Source of the DNA: Lachnospiraceae bacterium
GTDB lineage: Bacteria; Bacillota; Clostridia; Lachnospirales; Lachnospiraceae
NCBI GenBank assembly: GCA_009774375.1
Contig: VSNO01000002.1
Span: forward strand, 12,651 to 76,650
Direction of reading: 5' to 3'
Length of the DNA: 64,000 nt
Position 1 is the first letter of the stretch, and each line of letters starts with the position of its first letter. The notes beneath the pieces were generated by a model. It made no database searches. It had not been told where the DNA came from and worked only from the letters and a program-made list of their open reading frames with translations. A program made the translations under genes and the position numbers. This document shows, one piece after another, positions 1 to 7,696 of this stretch.

Positions 1-2495
1 ACTGTCAGCGCAAAGGCCGCCGCAGCCGCACCGCCGATCAGATCTGCTCCTGCGGCATAGTACAGCCCCTCATAGACCATCAGGCGGCGGAGCTGCCTGC
101 CCGTCATGCCGATGCTCTGCATCGTGGCAAATTCGAGACGGCGGGTGATAATGCTGGTGACCATCATATTGGTGAAATTGATCAGACCCGCAAATGCCAT
201 GATCGCCGCGATCATGCCGCCCACCAGCAGCACGACATTCCGGATCGACGCCATCTGCTCTTTCATCAGTTTTGTGGAAGTGTAGGCGACTGAGGGATCC
301 TGCTCTGCAAGATCGTTCAAAAATACGTCCATCTGCGCTTCCTGCCCCGGAGCCGCATCAAATCCGTAGCTGAGCAGGGTGGGATCATCGCAGAGTTGCC
401 CGAACATCCCTTCGGTCATGTACAGGCGCGGCGCATCGCCGCCGATATTCATCTCTGTCGTGTTGGCTGTGAGGATCTCCCTTTCCGTGCCCACGACATT
501 TGCCCGTGCGAGGATCGTACAGGTCCGAAACAGTTCCCCATTTTTATAGAAGGAAACGCGATCCCCTGTCCCAAGCTGTCTGGTCAAAGGTGTCTCTGCC
601 GGCTTTCCGGTCACCCTGTCCGTATCACAGCCAAGGATCACATAGTCTCCCGTCGCCATCTTCTGCCGCAGCACTGCCGTATCCTTCTCGCCGTCAAAGA
701 TCGTCATATCTTCGATAAACTGCCAGGAAGCCCCATATATATTTCCAATCAGGCAGGTTCCCCTGCCTGCGGGCATATGAAGGTTCTCCGCATCAAGTGC
801 AGGAAACAACAGATACCTGTCATAAATCCTGTAGTTCCTGCCGTCCTCATTCTCCCATGATCCCTCTTCAAAAACAAGGTCTTCAAAGCCGTAATCTACC
901 GCCACCCCGTCATCGTCGAGGGTGTTTCTGTAAAGGCTTCTCCCGTTCTCCACGCCCGGCTGCCGGCTGATGAGATCGACAGCCGATGCCGGCAGTGCAT
1001 CGGCGTGATGCCTGACCCCCTTCATGACATTGGCCAGCGCCGAGTTGTAGACCGTGTAATCCGTCTTTGAGCTGGCGCTGAGAAATTTTTCCTCGTCCAT
1101 GCTCTGCACGATGATCCCCACTGTGTTGACCAGGACAAGGCACAGCAGCATGGAGGCCATGATCAATGCAGCGCGCCGTCTGTTGCGCCCGAAGTTGGAA
1201 AAAGCCATGCGGGACAGCTTTGCTCCCTGTGTGCGGTTTGCCGACTGTTTTCTGCACGCTTCCTGTTCCGTGTACCGCACAGCCTCCAGCGGTGATACTT
1301 TTGCCGCCTTTTTCGCGGGCTTGCGCGTGCTGATATACACTGTCACGATCGTAAACAACGAAGCGATGACAAAGATCAGCGGTGAAGTCGAGACCTGTGC
1401 CGCCGATGCCGCCGATCTGTGCTCGGCGCTGAAAAGGTTCATCGCCACCGGAAGCGCCAGACACCCGGCAGCGAAGCCGCCTGCCAGACCGATGGGCAGT
1501 CCGATCAGGGTGAGCCAGAACGCCTGTCGCTTTACGAGCTTTTTGATCTGCCGCGGGGAGGCTCCGATCGTCCGCAGCAGTCCATACTGCCGCACCTCCT
1601 GCATGACGGAGATATCAAATATATTATAGATCAGCAGATAACCGCACACCACGAACATCATCACAGACGCCGCCGCGAACAGTATGCTGTCCATCGTTGT
1701 CATGCCCTGCGCCATCTGGTTCTCACTGACGAGGATAAAATTGTCCGCGTTGATATTGCCGGGATCGCCGCCGACTGAGCGCGCAAACGCTTCTAACTGG
1801 CCTCTGATATCCACCTTGTCTCTCAGCACCACCTCCGAAAACGTAAGACCTGCCATCTCGCGGTCCGCCGCCCATGTGTTCTGGAACAGGCCAGGATTCT
1901 CCGCCACAAACTGCTCCGACACGATCATCAGGCTGACCGTGTCATTGTTTGCCTCCCACCAGCCGGAAAGCACCATATCATAATGATATGTCTGCCCACG
2001 CACCTCAAATTCCACGGGAACCGGCGCACCGATCGCGGGCTCCACTCCCAAAGCCTTCAGCGCCAGATCCGTGGTGGTGATCTCATTCGCCTTCCAGGGC
2101 GCAGTCCCGTGGCTTGGCACGCAGAATGTCAGTTCCTGCTGCACGCTGTCCGCATAATCGATCTCAACGGAATGGCCGACGGCATTGCTGGCAAAGTTAA
2201 GCACCCTCCTGTGCCCCGCCTGTTCGACAAAATCGCTGCCGGCAAGCTGCCTGTACTGCTCCTCGGTCATATAGCCGAGCGTACCATCCGCCTTGCTTCC
2301 CTTCTGCATATACATGGAAAGCTGCAGGGACGAGACCATATGAAAAGCGAGAGAGATCACCGACGTAAACAAAAACGCCGTCAGCGCGATCGCCAGAACT
2401 GCCGCGAGATTGCGCCCCCTGTTTTTCCTGAAATATTTTTTTGAGAGGTTTCTGATCGTCTTCGCATTGTCATTTCCAAAGAGAATATCGTTCAT
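1..2495 (-). CDS. FtsX-family ABC transporter permease, C-terminus cut by window edge
   Basis: Open for 831 codons from an ATG to the left edge, so the C-terminus is missing. It opens with a short cytoplasmic stretch (MNDILFGNDNAKTIRNLSKK) and a membrane helix near residues 25-50, then a large extracellular part. A first FtsX block follows at about residues 270-350 (motif YGLLRTIGASPRQIKKL), then an A-V-R linker, another helix with a second extracellular part, and near the break a second FtsX block (FATMQSIGMTGRQLRRL). It is thus a two-FtsX-domain permease of the type paired with LolD/BceA-like ATPases. It overlaps the upstream ATPase gene by ATGA, so translation is coupled. Family knowledge suggests lipid, peptide or antibiotic extrusion or sensing at the membrane; the substrate cannot be read from sequence. 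Confidence 0.9.
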   Translation of the reverse strand, partial: MNDILFGNDNAKTIRNLSKKYFRKNRGRNLAAVLAIALTAFLFTSVISLAFHMVSSLQLSMYMQKGSKADGTLGYMTEEQYRQLAGSDFVEQAGHRRVLNFASNAVGHSVEIDYADSVQQELTFCVPSHGTAPWKANEITTTDLALKALGVEPAIGAPVPVEFEVRGQTYHYDMVLSGWWEANNDTVSLMIVSEQFVAENPGLFQNTWAADREMAGLTFSEVVLRDKVDIRGQLEAFARSVGGDPGNINADNFILVSENQMAQGMTTMDSILFAAASVMMFVVCGYLLIYNIFDISVMQEVRQYGLLRTIGASPRQIKKLVKRQAFWLTLIGLPIGLAGGFAAGCLALPVAMNLFSAEHRSAASAAQVSTSPLIFVIASLFTIVTVYISTRKPAKKAAKVSPLEAVRYTEQEACRKQSANRTQGAKLSRMAFSNFGRNRRRAALIMASMLLCLVLVNTVGIIVQSMDEEKFLSASSKTDYTVYNSALANVMKGVRHHADALPASAVDLISRQPGVENGRSLYRNTLDDDGVAVDYGFEDLVFEEGSWENEDGRNYRIYDRYLLFPALDAENLHMPAGRGTCLIGNIYGASWQFIEDMTIFDGEKDTAVLRQKMATGDYVILGCDTDRVTGKPAETPLTRQLGTGDRVSFYKNGELFRTCTILARANVVGTEREILTANTTEMNIGGDAPRLYMTEGMFGQLCDDPTLLSYGFDAAPGQEAQMDVFLNDLAEQDPSVAYTSTKLMKEQMASIRNVVLLVGGMIAAIMAFAGLINFTNMMVTSIITRRLEFATMQSIGMTGRQLRRLMVYEGLYYAAGADLIGGAAAAAFALT

Positions 2496-3172
2496 GCCCT
2501 CACCCCCTGATCAAAGATCCTGCCGTCCTCAATGCGGACAATCCGGTCGGCAAGCTGCGCGATCTCGTTGTTGTGGGTGATCATCACCAACGTCTGGTGA
2601 AACTGGCTGCTGGTGGCTTTCAGAAGCCCCAGCACATCGCCGCTCGTGCGGCTGTCCAGATTGCCCGTTGGCTCATCGGCCAGCACAATCGCAGGCTTCG
2701 ACACGAGCGCGCGGGCGATGGCGACGCGCTGCTGCTGTCCGCCGGACAGATTATTCGGCATACTGTACAGCTTATCCTCCAGTGCCAGCATGCGCACGAC
2801 CTCGTCCATGAACTGCCGGTCCGCCGTACCGCCGTCCAGCTCTATGGGCAGGACGATATTCTCGTAGACATTCAGCACAGGGACAAGATTATAATTCTGA
2901 AAGACAAAGCCGATGCTGCGCCTGCGGAAAATGGTAAGCTGCTCTTCGCCCAGCTTCGCCAGCTCCCTGCCCTTTACCCTGACGCTGCCGGAAGTCGGCA
3001 CGTCAAGACCGCCCATCATGTTCAGCAGCGTGGACTTGCCGCTGCCGGAAGTTCCGACGATCGCGACGAATTCCCCTTCCTCGACGGAGAGCGTCACGCC
3101 GTCCAGCGCCTTCGTGACATTCGGCTCCGCACCGTAATATTTTCTGAGATCCGTTGTCTGCAAAATACTCAT
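2492..3172 (-). CDS. ABC transporter ATP-binding protein (LolD/MacB/BceA type)
   Basis: A 226-residue ATPase that energises the adjacent FtsX permease. Walker A is GTSGSGKST near residue 45, the Q-loop is in VFQNYNLVPVLNVYENI, the signature is LSGGQQQRVAIARAL, Walker B is AIVLADEPTGNLDS and the switch histidine is in VMITHNNEIA. The LDS after Walker B and the NYNLVP segment are typical of the MacB/LolD/BceA branch. The frame stays open further upstream, but the ATG at 3172 starts the conserved MSILQTTDLRKYYGAE and has AAGGATGG before it. About 80 bases separate it from the kinase gene, which leaves room for its own promoter (see the repeat at 3215-3245). Confidence 0.95.
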   Translation of the reverse strand: MSILQTTDLRKYYGAEPNVTKALDGVTLSVEEGEFVAIVGTSGSGKSTLLNMMGGLDVPTSGSVRVKGRELAKLGEEQLTIFRRRSIGFVFQNYNLVPVLNVYENIVLPIELDGGTADRQFMDEVVRMLALEDKLYSMPNNLSGGQQQRVAIARALVSKPAIVLADEPTGNLDSRTSGDVLGLLKATSSQFHQTLVMITHNNEIAQLADRIVRIEDGRIFDQGVRA

Positions 3173-3214
3173 GAAAAACACCATCCTTTTTGATTTGATG
3201 ATATGATGATAACA

Positions 3215-3245
3215 GCCAAACCTCACAGAAATGTCACAAAGAACC
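3215..3245 (-). promoter_or_regulatory. Possible response-regulator box before the ABC genes
   Basis: In the gap between the kinase and the ATPase the minus strand reads TTTGTGACATT then TCTGTGAGGTT. These are two similar half-sites spaced exactly 11 bases, one DNA turn, as for OmpR-type response regulators. A weak TGTTAT/TTATCA -10-like element lies just downstream. That the regulator at 4281-4967 binds here is inference. Confidence 0.35.
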
Positions 3246-3252
3246 ATACAAA

Positions 3253-4284
3253 TTACTCTCTTGGAAGAAAAACAGAAAAACAGGAGCCCTCTCCCGGCGC
3301 AGATTCCAGCCTGATATATCCGCCCTGCAGGGTGATGATCTCGCGGGCGAGATACAGCCCGATGCCGATGCCCTCCACCTCATGGACATCGTCCTCCCGG
3401 TAAAACCGCTTAAATACCGTCCCGTGATGAACCTCCGCGATCCCCTTGCCCGTGTCGGAAATGCTGATCTTCAGATACACTTCCATGCACTCGGTCCCGA
3501 CCCGGATCCGCCCGCCATCCGGCGTGTACTTCACAGCGTTGTCCAGAATGTTAAAAAGCGCCTCCCCCGTCCACTTCCTGTCATGGGATACCGCCAGATG
3601 CTCCGGACAGCTGACCTGGACATCAATGTGCTTTTGCTCGGCATTCAGCAGGATACCGCCCAATGCGATGGCGAGCGTGTCATAGACCGGCTGGATCTTC
3701 TTCTCAAGAGAAATGACGCCCGTCTCCAGACGCGAGGTTTTGATCATCGCCTGCATGAGAAAATCCAGCTTGTCGAGCTGGCCTGCCTGGGCAGACAGAA
3801 ATTCCCGCTGCTTCTGCTCCGGAACCTCCTGCTCCAGAAGGGTGCTGTTTATCATTTTCAGATTCGCGATCGGCGTCTTCACCTGATGGGAAATGTCAGA
3901 GACCAGCTCCTGCAGTTCTGCCCGCTCCCTCGCGATCCTGCGGCGGTTCTCGCTCATCACCTCGTACAGGCGCGCCATGCGGTACTGGATCTTATAAAAC
4001 AGGCTCTCCTCCTCATACGGCTGCACCGGCTCGCTCTCTCCTGCCATCATGTCATCGAGAGTCTGGCAGAGCAGATCCGAAAACAAGGTCAGCTTCCTCC
4101 GGAGCAGGCCGACAAAACAGGCGACACTGCCCATGACAAAGGCACAGAATATCAACAGGTACAGCACTGCAGTTCCATTCTGTGTCAGAATATACAAAAC
4201 GGCGGTCATGCCGCCCATCGCGCACAACAGGGCTGCGCCAAGGACAGCGCACGCCCTGTTGACAGAAAGCTTTTGTGCACTCAT
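3253..4284 (-). CDS. Sensor histidine kinase, short intramembrane-sensing (BceS-like) type
   Basis: A 343-residue kinase with two membrane helices close together (about residues 9-30 and 35-57) and almost no extracellular loop, so it probably senses within the membrane or through the partner ABC transporter. The dimerisation helix carries the phosphoacceptor histidine in SDISHQVKTPIANL. The ATPase domain has the N box ALFNILDNAVKYTPDGG, DTGKGI and GIGIGLYLAREI. The ATG at 4284 is chosen because it overlaps the regulator stop as ATGA; an in-frame ATG 21 bases upstream lies inside the regulator gene. It forms an operon with the regulator before it and the ABC genes after it, as in bacitracin/lantibiotic response systems. 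Confidence 0.93.
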   Translation of the reverse strand: MSAQKLSVNRACAVLGAALLCAMGGMTAVLYILTQNGTAVLYLLIFCAFVMGSVACFVGLLRRKLTLFSDLLCQTLDDMMAGESEPVQPYEEESLFYKIQYRMARLYEVMSENRRRIARERAELQELVSDISHQVKTPIANLKMINSTLLEQEVPEQKQREFLSAQAGQLDKLDFLMQAMIKTSRLETGVISLEKKIQPVYDTLAIALGGILLNAEQKHIDVQVSCPEHLAVSHDRKWTGEALFNILDNAVKYTPDGGRIRVGTECMEVYLKISISDTGKGIAEVHHGTVFKRFYREDDVHEVEGIGIGLYLAREIITLQGGYIRLESAPGEGSCFSVFLPRE

Positions 4285-4967
4285 TTCTGACTCCCTCCGA
4301 TCCACATATAACCCATGCCGTAGACAGTCCTGATATACTGCTGCCCGCCTGCCTCGATCTTATTGCGCACCCTGCTCACCGCGGCGGTCAGGGCATGTTC
4401 GTCGACAAAATTCTCATCGATATCCCACAGCTTTTCAAGCAGGATCTGACGTGTCAGGACTACCTGCGGATTCTTCGTCCAGATCTTCAGGAGGCGGTAT
4501 TCCAGCGGCGTGAGCGCCAACGGCTCCCCTGCAAGTTCCGCGGTCATCCCGGAGAAATTGACAGACAAGATACCGTCATCGTAACAGTCCCCGCCGGTCT
4601 GTCTGACGATCCGGTTCAGCAGCGCCGCCAGTTTCTTCTGAAAGACACTCATATGAAACGGCTTTGTCACATAATCGTCCGCCCCCAGCTCATACCCCCT
4701 GAGCATATCGCTCTCCATGTCATTCGCAGTCAGAAAGATCACGGCGGTATCCGGCCGGCACTCCCTGATCTCCCTACAGAGATCAAAACCGCTCCCGTCA
4801 GGCAGGTTCACGTCAAGCACGATCAAATCATAATCCCGCTTCTCCAGAAACGCCCCCGCCGCCCGCGCTGACAGCGCGGCATCCACTGTGTATCCCGCGG
4901 CGGTCAGGTTGTAGCATAAAGTATCATTTAAAAGGCGGTCGTCCTCGACTACCAGAATCCGCATCAT
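4281..4967 (-). CDS. OmpR/PhoB-family response regulator
   Basis: A 228-residue DNA-binding response regulator. The receiver has the acidic pocket VVEDDRLL, the phosphoacceptor aspartate in LIVLDVNLPDGSG near residue 52, the switch threonine in VIFLTAND and the lysine in DDYVTKPF. The C-terminal winged helix (about 125-225) contains LTPLEYRLLKIWTKNPQVV and ALTAAVSRVRNKIE, ending TVYGMGYMW. Two adjacent ATGs are possible; AGGAGG lies 8 bases before the first. It is the first gene of the regulator-kinase-ATPase-permease unit and presumably activates the ABC genes when the kinase detects membrane stress. The 105 bases upstream hold the operon promoter, but no clear -35/-10 pair was identified. 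Confidence 0.94.
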   Translation of the reverse strand: MMRILVVEDDRLLNDTLCYNLTAAGYTVDAALSARAAGAFLEKRDYDLIVLDVNLPDGSGFDLCREIRECRPDTAVIFLTANDMESDMLRGYELGADDYVTKPFHMSVFQKKLAALLNRIVRQTGGDCYDDGILSVNFSGMTAELAGEPLALTPLEYRLLKIWTKNPQVVLTRQILLEKLWDIDENFVDEHALTAAVSRVRNKIEAGGQQYIRTVYGMGYMWIGGSQK

Positions 4968-5085
4968 AGCCCTTTCCTCCTGATTGCAGGCGTTTCATTA
5001 TTAATCACACAATACCCGCACGCTAAATAAGCCGCACGTTAACAGCCCTTTCCTGGCCATCACTGCGTACAATCTTATCTGAAAA

Positions 5086-5679
5086 TCAGTAAGGTTTTGT
5101 TAAACTGACGCCCGCACACTTCCTCCACACCTGATGAAAATATCCAGCCACTGAATCACTGCATCCTTGCCCCTGCAAACAGGCATCCATCCTGCAGAAT
5201 ATATAAAATACGGCATTTCCGCACAGGCACCCTGCAGTATTCAACAGAATATCATTCACATCAAAACAGACATCGGTCAAATGAAGCGAAATGATCATCA
5301 GTAACTGCACAAACTCGATCAATACAGAAAACAGTACCGAACAGCCTATCCTGACACTGTTTCTGCAATCCATGACAACTGCCAGAAGGATCCCCATCGG
5401 AAATGTCAACGCCAGATTACCGATGATCTGATAAGGCGTATAGCCAAACAGGCTGGTCACATCCAGATTCACATGATCCGCAAACGACGTATAATACACA
5501 GCGCCATCCGTAAAGATCGGGAAAAATGCCTTGTCGATCAGGAAATTCAGGTAGATCCCCAAAATGAACACAAAGAAATAATATCCCTTTTCTCTTTTTT
5601 GAAGGATTCCTTTGATCCCCAAAATCAGTATAAACACCAGATTGACTGGTATGTAAAACAAATATCCATATGTATACAT
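5086..5679 (-). CDS. VanZ-like family membrane protein
   Basis: A 197-residue protein with about four or five hydrophobic helices. The pattern GNLALTFPMGILLAVV and then VLIEFVQLLMIISLHLTDVCFDVNDILLNTAGCLCG is the VanZ-like hallmark: a glutamate/glutamine helix followed by the D-V-N-D-x-x-x-N-T-x-G motif. VanZ gives low-level teicoplanin resistance, but most chromosomal family members have no known function. The tail after about residue 165 is hydrophilic and cysteine-containing (MDACLQGQGCSDS) and not family-typical. It lies 48 bases after the SH3-like gene on the same strand and may share its transcript. Confidence 0.85.
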   Translation of the reverse strand: MYTYGYLFYIPVNLVFILILGIKGILQKREKGYYFFVFILGIYLNFLIDKAFFPIFTDGAVYYTSFADHVNLDVTSLFGYTPYQIIGNLALTFPMGILLAVVMDCRNSVRIGCSVLFSVLIEFVQLLMIISLHLTDVCFDVNDILLNTAGCLCGNAVFYIFCRMDACLQGQGCSDSVAGYFHQVWRKCAGVSLTKPY

Positions 5680-5727
5680 AAGCCGCCTCCTGTTATATTA
5701 TCTTTTACGCAGATCATACTGTATCCA

Positions 5728-6270
5728 TTACTTATACAGACGCACAGACTCTTTTTGCACATACCCCGTCACATCCACATCCCTGTCCTGCATCGTGATC
5801 GCTATCTGGTAAAAACCATTCTCCTCTGCAAGTATCCTGACCACACAGCCTTCATTTAACACAGCCATGGCGTTCGCGTCCGGATCTGCCGCACACCGCA
5901 TCCTCACCGCATCCGTATTAATGACGCCTTCATCTGCCGCACTGGGCATCGCAGGCTCAAGCCCTTCCTGTGCAACCGCCGTACTGCTGTCCTCTTTCCC
6001 TGCGGCAATGCCGGTCTTTTCATAAAACTGCCGAAAGAACTCATTCTCCTCTGGTTTTGCATACTCGCCTGTCAGCAGCATATGATCCATAATGTCTGTC
6101 CTATCATTGGGAGATATTTCTCCTTCCCATTGTTCATCTGCAGCTCCTGTATTTTGGTAAAAGCAGATACCGCACACAAATCCCAGCGCCAGCAGCAGAC
6201 ATATCAGTATCTGCACTTTACGCCTTCCAGAAGCATCCCGCTGCTCATGCCATCCTTGCGCATTGTTCAT
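5728..6270 (-). CDS. Membrane-anchored protein with SH3-like C-terminal domain
   Basis: A 180-residue protein not assigned to a named family. A single membrane anchor (about residues 21-38, ICLLLALGFVCGICF) is followed by an acidic, low-complexity linker. The C-terminal 70 residues look like a bacterial SH3 repeat: MRCAADPDANAMAVLNEGC, then VVRILAEENGFYQIAI, ending GYVQKESVRLY. SH3-like domains of this kind often bind cell-wall peptides. The ATG at 6270 was chosen because GGGAGG lies 8 bases before it; upstream in-frame ATGs lack such a site. The VanZ-like gene follows on the same strand. A cell-envelope role is inference. Confidence 0.7.
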   Translation of the reverse strand: MNNAQGWHEQRDASGRRKVQILICLLLALGFVCGICFYQNTGAADEQWEGEISPNDRTDIMDHMLLTGEYAKPEENEFFRQFYEKTGIAAGKEDSSTAVAQEGLEPAMPSAADEGVINTDAVRMRCAADPDANAMAVLNEGCVVRILAEENGFYQIAITMQDRDVDVTGYVQKESVRLYK

Positions 6271-6416
6271 CCTCACACCTCCCAGGAAAGACATACACAA
6301 TTCCTCTTTCTTTCCATGTCGTCTATCAATGATCTCTTTTTCCAATTCGATAATTACCGAATTTATATAATTTTCTACACGATAGACCGATATCCAACCA
6401 CAACGAATTGTAACAT

Positions 6417-6551
6417 CTATTTAAAAATATAATCCAAAACTTCCATCCCGTCAAGCCAATAACAATCCCCCCTTCCATGATGATCATATTCCGGCTCCGA
6501 TGGCTCCCAAAAATGCACCAGCGAAAATCCCGATGCATTCCGCGCCCGCTT
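6417..6551 (-). pseudogene. Unidentified protein-like fragment
   Basis: The minus-strand reading ending at 6417 has a protein-like stretch (SGFSLVHFWEPSEPEYDHH, then WLDGMEVLDYIF) before its stop. It has no start codon or ribosome binding site of its own and meets plus-strand gene debris at its upstream end. It may be the tail of a lost gene. The family is not recognised. Confidence 0.25.
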
Positions 6552-6553
6552 CT

Positions 6554-6631
6554 TTCTTCTCTGAGACAAACATGGCCTATGTGAAGAAATCTGTCCAGGA
6601 GCTGGCATCCGTGAAAGGCACCGCCCATGAA
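6554..6631 (+). pseudogene. Duplicated 3' fragment of the relB antitoxin gene
   Basis: This stretch is nearly identical to bases 7074-7151 inside the intact relB gene, exactly 520 bases away. The first 37 or so bases match perfectly, then scattered differences appear. It reads FFSETNMAYVKKSVQELASV like the antitoxin C-terminus but has no start or DNA-binding half. It is a remnant of a second antitoxin copy or of a recombination event. Confidence 0.75.
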
Positions 6632-6648
6632 TTTTGCAAACCAGACAA

Positions 6649-6759
6649 ATGTTGCAAGAAATGCTGGAAGATGGAACAATAACGCTTAAAAAAATTGCGG
6701 AATTTGTTGGCCTTCCAGTTGACGAAGTGAGAAAATTGAAAGCAGACCAGAATATGTAA
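6649..6759 (+). pseudogene. C-terminal fragment resembling Rpn-type PD-(D/E)XK nuclease proteins
   Basis: A 36-codon open frame encodes MLQEMLEDGTITLKKIAEFV followed by GLPVDEVRKLKADQNM. The IAEFVGLPVDEVRKLK pattern is the usual helical tail of recombination-promoting nuclease/putative transposase (Rpn-like) proteins. The catalytic domain is missing, and the fragment starts right at the end of the relB remnant, so a deletion joined two genes here. Confidence 0.45.
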
Positions 6760-6844
6760 ATGGCACGAATGAACCAGGAATGTAAAAAACAGAGACAGTA
6801 TGATTAAATTTTTAAGTGTTATAGCTGATATGTCATACCTGCGC

Positions 6845-6873
6845 TTGCTTTCAGCACACAATAGTGCTATAAT
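6845..6873 (+). promoter_or_regulatory. relB-yoeB promoter with internal operator-like inverted repeat
   Basis: TTGCTT at 6845-6850 and a perfect TATAAT at 6868-6873 are 17 bases apart. Between and overlapping them is the inverted repeat AGCAC-6-GTGCT (6853-6868). RelB-type antitoxins repress their own operon by binding such palindromes, so the repeat is a plausible operator. AAAGGAGAG follows before the relB ATG. Confidence 0.7.
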
Positions 6874-6905
6874 AATCACAACTTAATACGAAAGGAGAGA
6901 TATCC

Positions 6906-7175
6906 ATGGCACTGGCAACCATAACCGCACGGGTAGACGAAAAAGACAAGGCCAGCTTTGACACCTTCTGCTCCAATGTAGGTCTCAATACTTCTACCGC
7001 AATTAATCTTTTTGTAAAAGCAGTTTTACGCGAAAACCGCATCCCGTTTGAAATCACCCAGACTACTGACCCATTCTTCTCTGAGACAAACATGGCCTAT
7101 GTGAAGAAATCCATCCAGGAGCTGAGAGCTGGAAAAGGCACCGCCCATGAACTGATCGAGGTGAACGATGAGTGA
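6906..7175 (+). CDS. relB: RelB/DinJ-family antitoxin
   Basis: An 89-residue antitoxin. The N-terminal half is a ribbon-helix-helix DNA-binding domain (MALATITARVDEKDKASFDT, then GLNTSTAINLFVKAVLRENR), typical of the RelB/DinJ group. The C-terminal half (SETNMAYVKKSIQELRAGKG) should wrap around and neutralise the toxin. AAAGGAGAG precedes the ATG. The end overlaps yoeB by 8 bases, so both proteins are translated together. It probably autorepresses through the inverted repeat in its promoter. Confidence 0.93.
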   Translation: MALATITARVDEKDKASFDTFCSNVGLNTSTAINLFVKAVLRENRIPFEITQTTDPFFSETNMAYVKKSIQELRAGKGTAHELIEVNDE

Positions 7176-7437
7176 AAAAATATGGTCGGACGATGCCTGG
7201 AAAGATTACCTCTACTGGCAAACACAGGATAAAAAAACACTAAAGCGGATCAACCAGCTTATCCAGGATATCGAGCGAAACGGCTGTATGAAAGGAATCG
7301 GGAAGCCAGAACCCCTCTCCGGCGACCTGCAGGGCGAATACAGCCGTCGCATCAACGAAAAAGACCGCCTCGTTTATCATGTGGAGAACGGGCGGCTCTA
7401 CATCGCCCACTGCCGAGGCCACTATGGAGATAAATAG
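7168..7437 (+). CDS. yoeB: YoeB/Txe-family mRNA-cleaving toxin
   Basis: An 89-residue ribosome-dependent endoribonuclease toxin. The family core is plain: SDDAWKDYLYWQTQDKKTLK at the start, GIGKPEPLSG, the basic RRINEKDRLVY and the ending CRGHYGDK. The residues matching the catalytic set of E. coli YoeB are present (Glu48, Arg67, His85, Tyr86), so the toxin should be active. It starts inside the last codons of relB. The pair is a type II toxin-antitoxin module, here flanked by a broken second antitoxin copy. Confidence 0.95.
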   Translation: MSEKIWSDDAWKDYLYWQTQDKKTLKRINQLIQDIERNGCMKGIGKPEPLSGDLQGEYSRRINEKDRLVYHVENGRLYIAHCRGHYGDK

Positions 7438-7559
7438 GCAAACCAATCCTCTCCTATTATCCAAAACGCATACATAAATTACTCTCAGCCTTCTCTCCAT
7501 TCCCGAAAGATATATGCCCTCGATGATATATCACCATAAACAAAAATATAAAATAATCA

Positions 7560-7588
7560 TTAACAACCCCCGCCTCCTGTGATACAAT
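7560..7588 (+). promoter_or_regulatory. Likely promoter of the chemoreceptor gene
   Basis: TTAACA (7560-7565) and TACAAT (7583-7588) are spaced 17 bases apart, about 110 bases before the chemoreceptor ATG. Chemotaxis genes in this group often use SigD instead; no clear SigD box (TAAA-N15-GCCGATAA) was seen. Confidence 0.4.
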
Positions 7589-7696
7589 AAATGTATATAT
7601 TGAACGCTGACCGCATGCCGTAAAGCGGCTAAACCCCTCATGTGGCCGCGTACATCCGGATCAACTCCGCAAACAACCAAAGATTGGAGGCGTACT

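Noticed and set aside
396..2444. Several plus- and minus-frame openings within the left-edge permease
   Set aside because: All lie within the permease coding frame on the minus strand, have no start signals and encode low-complexity text.
6326..6879. Minus-strand open frames opposite the relB remnant
   Set aside because: They run across the junction of two remnants and the promoter of relB and have no ribosome binding site; only the short tail at 6417-6551 looks protein-like, so it was listed with low confidence.
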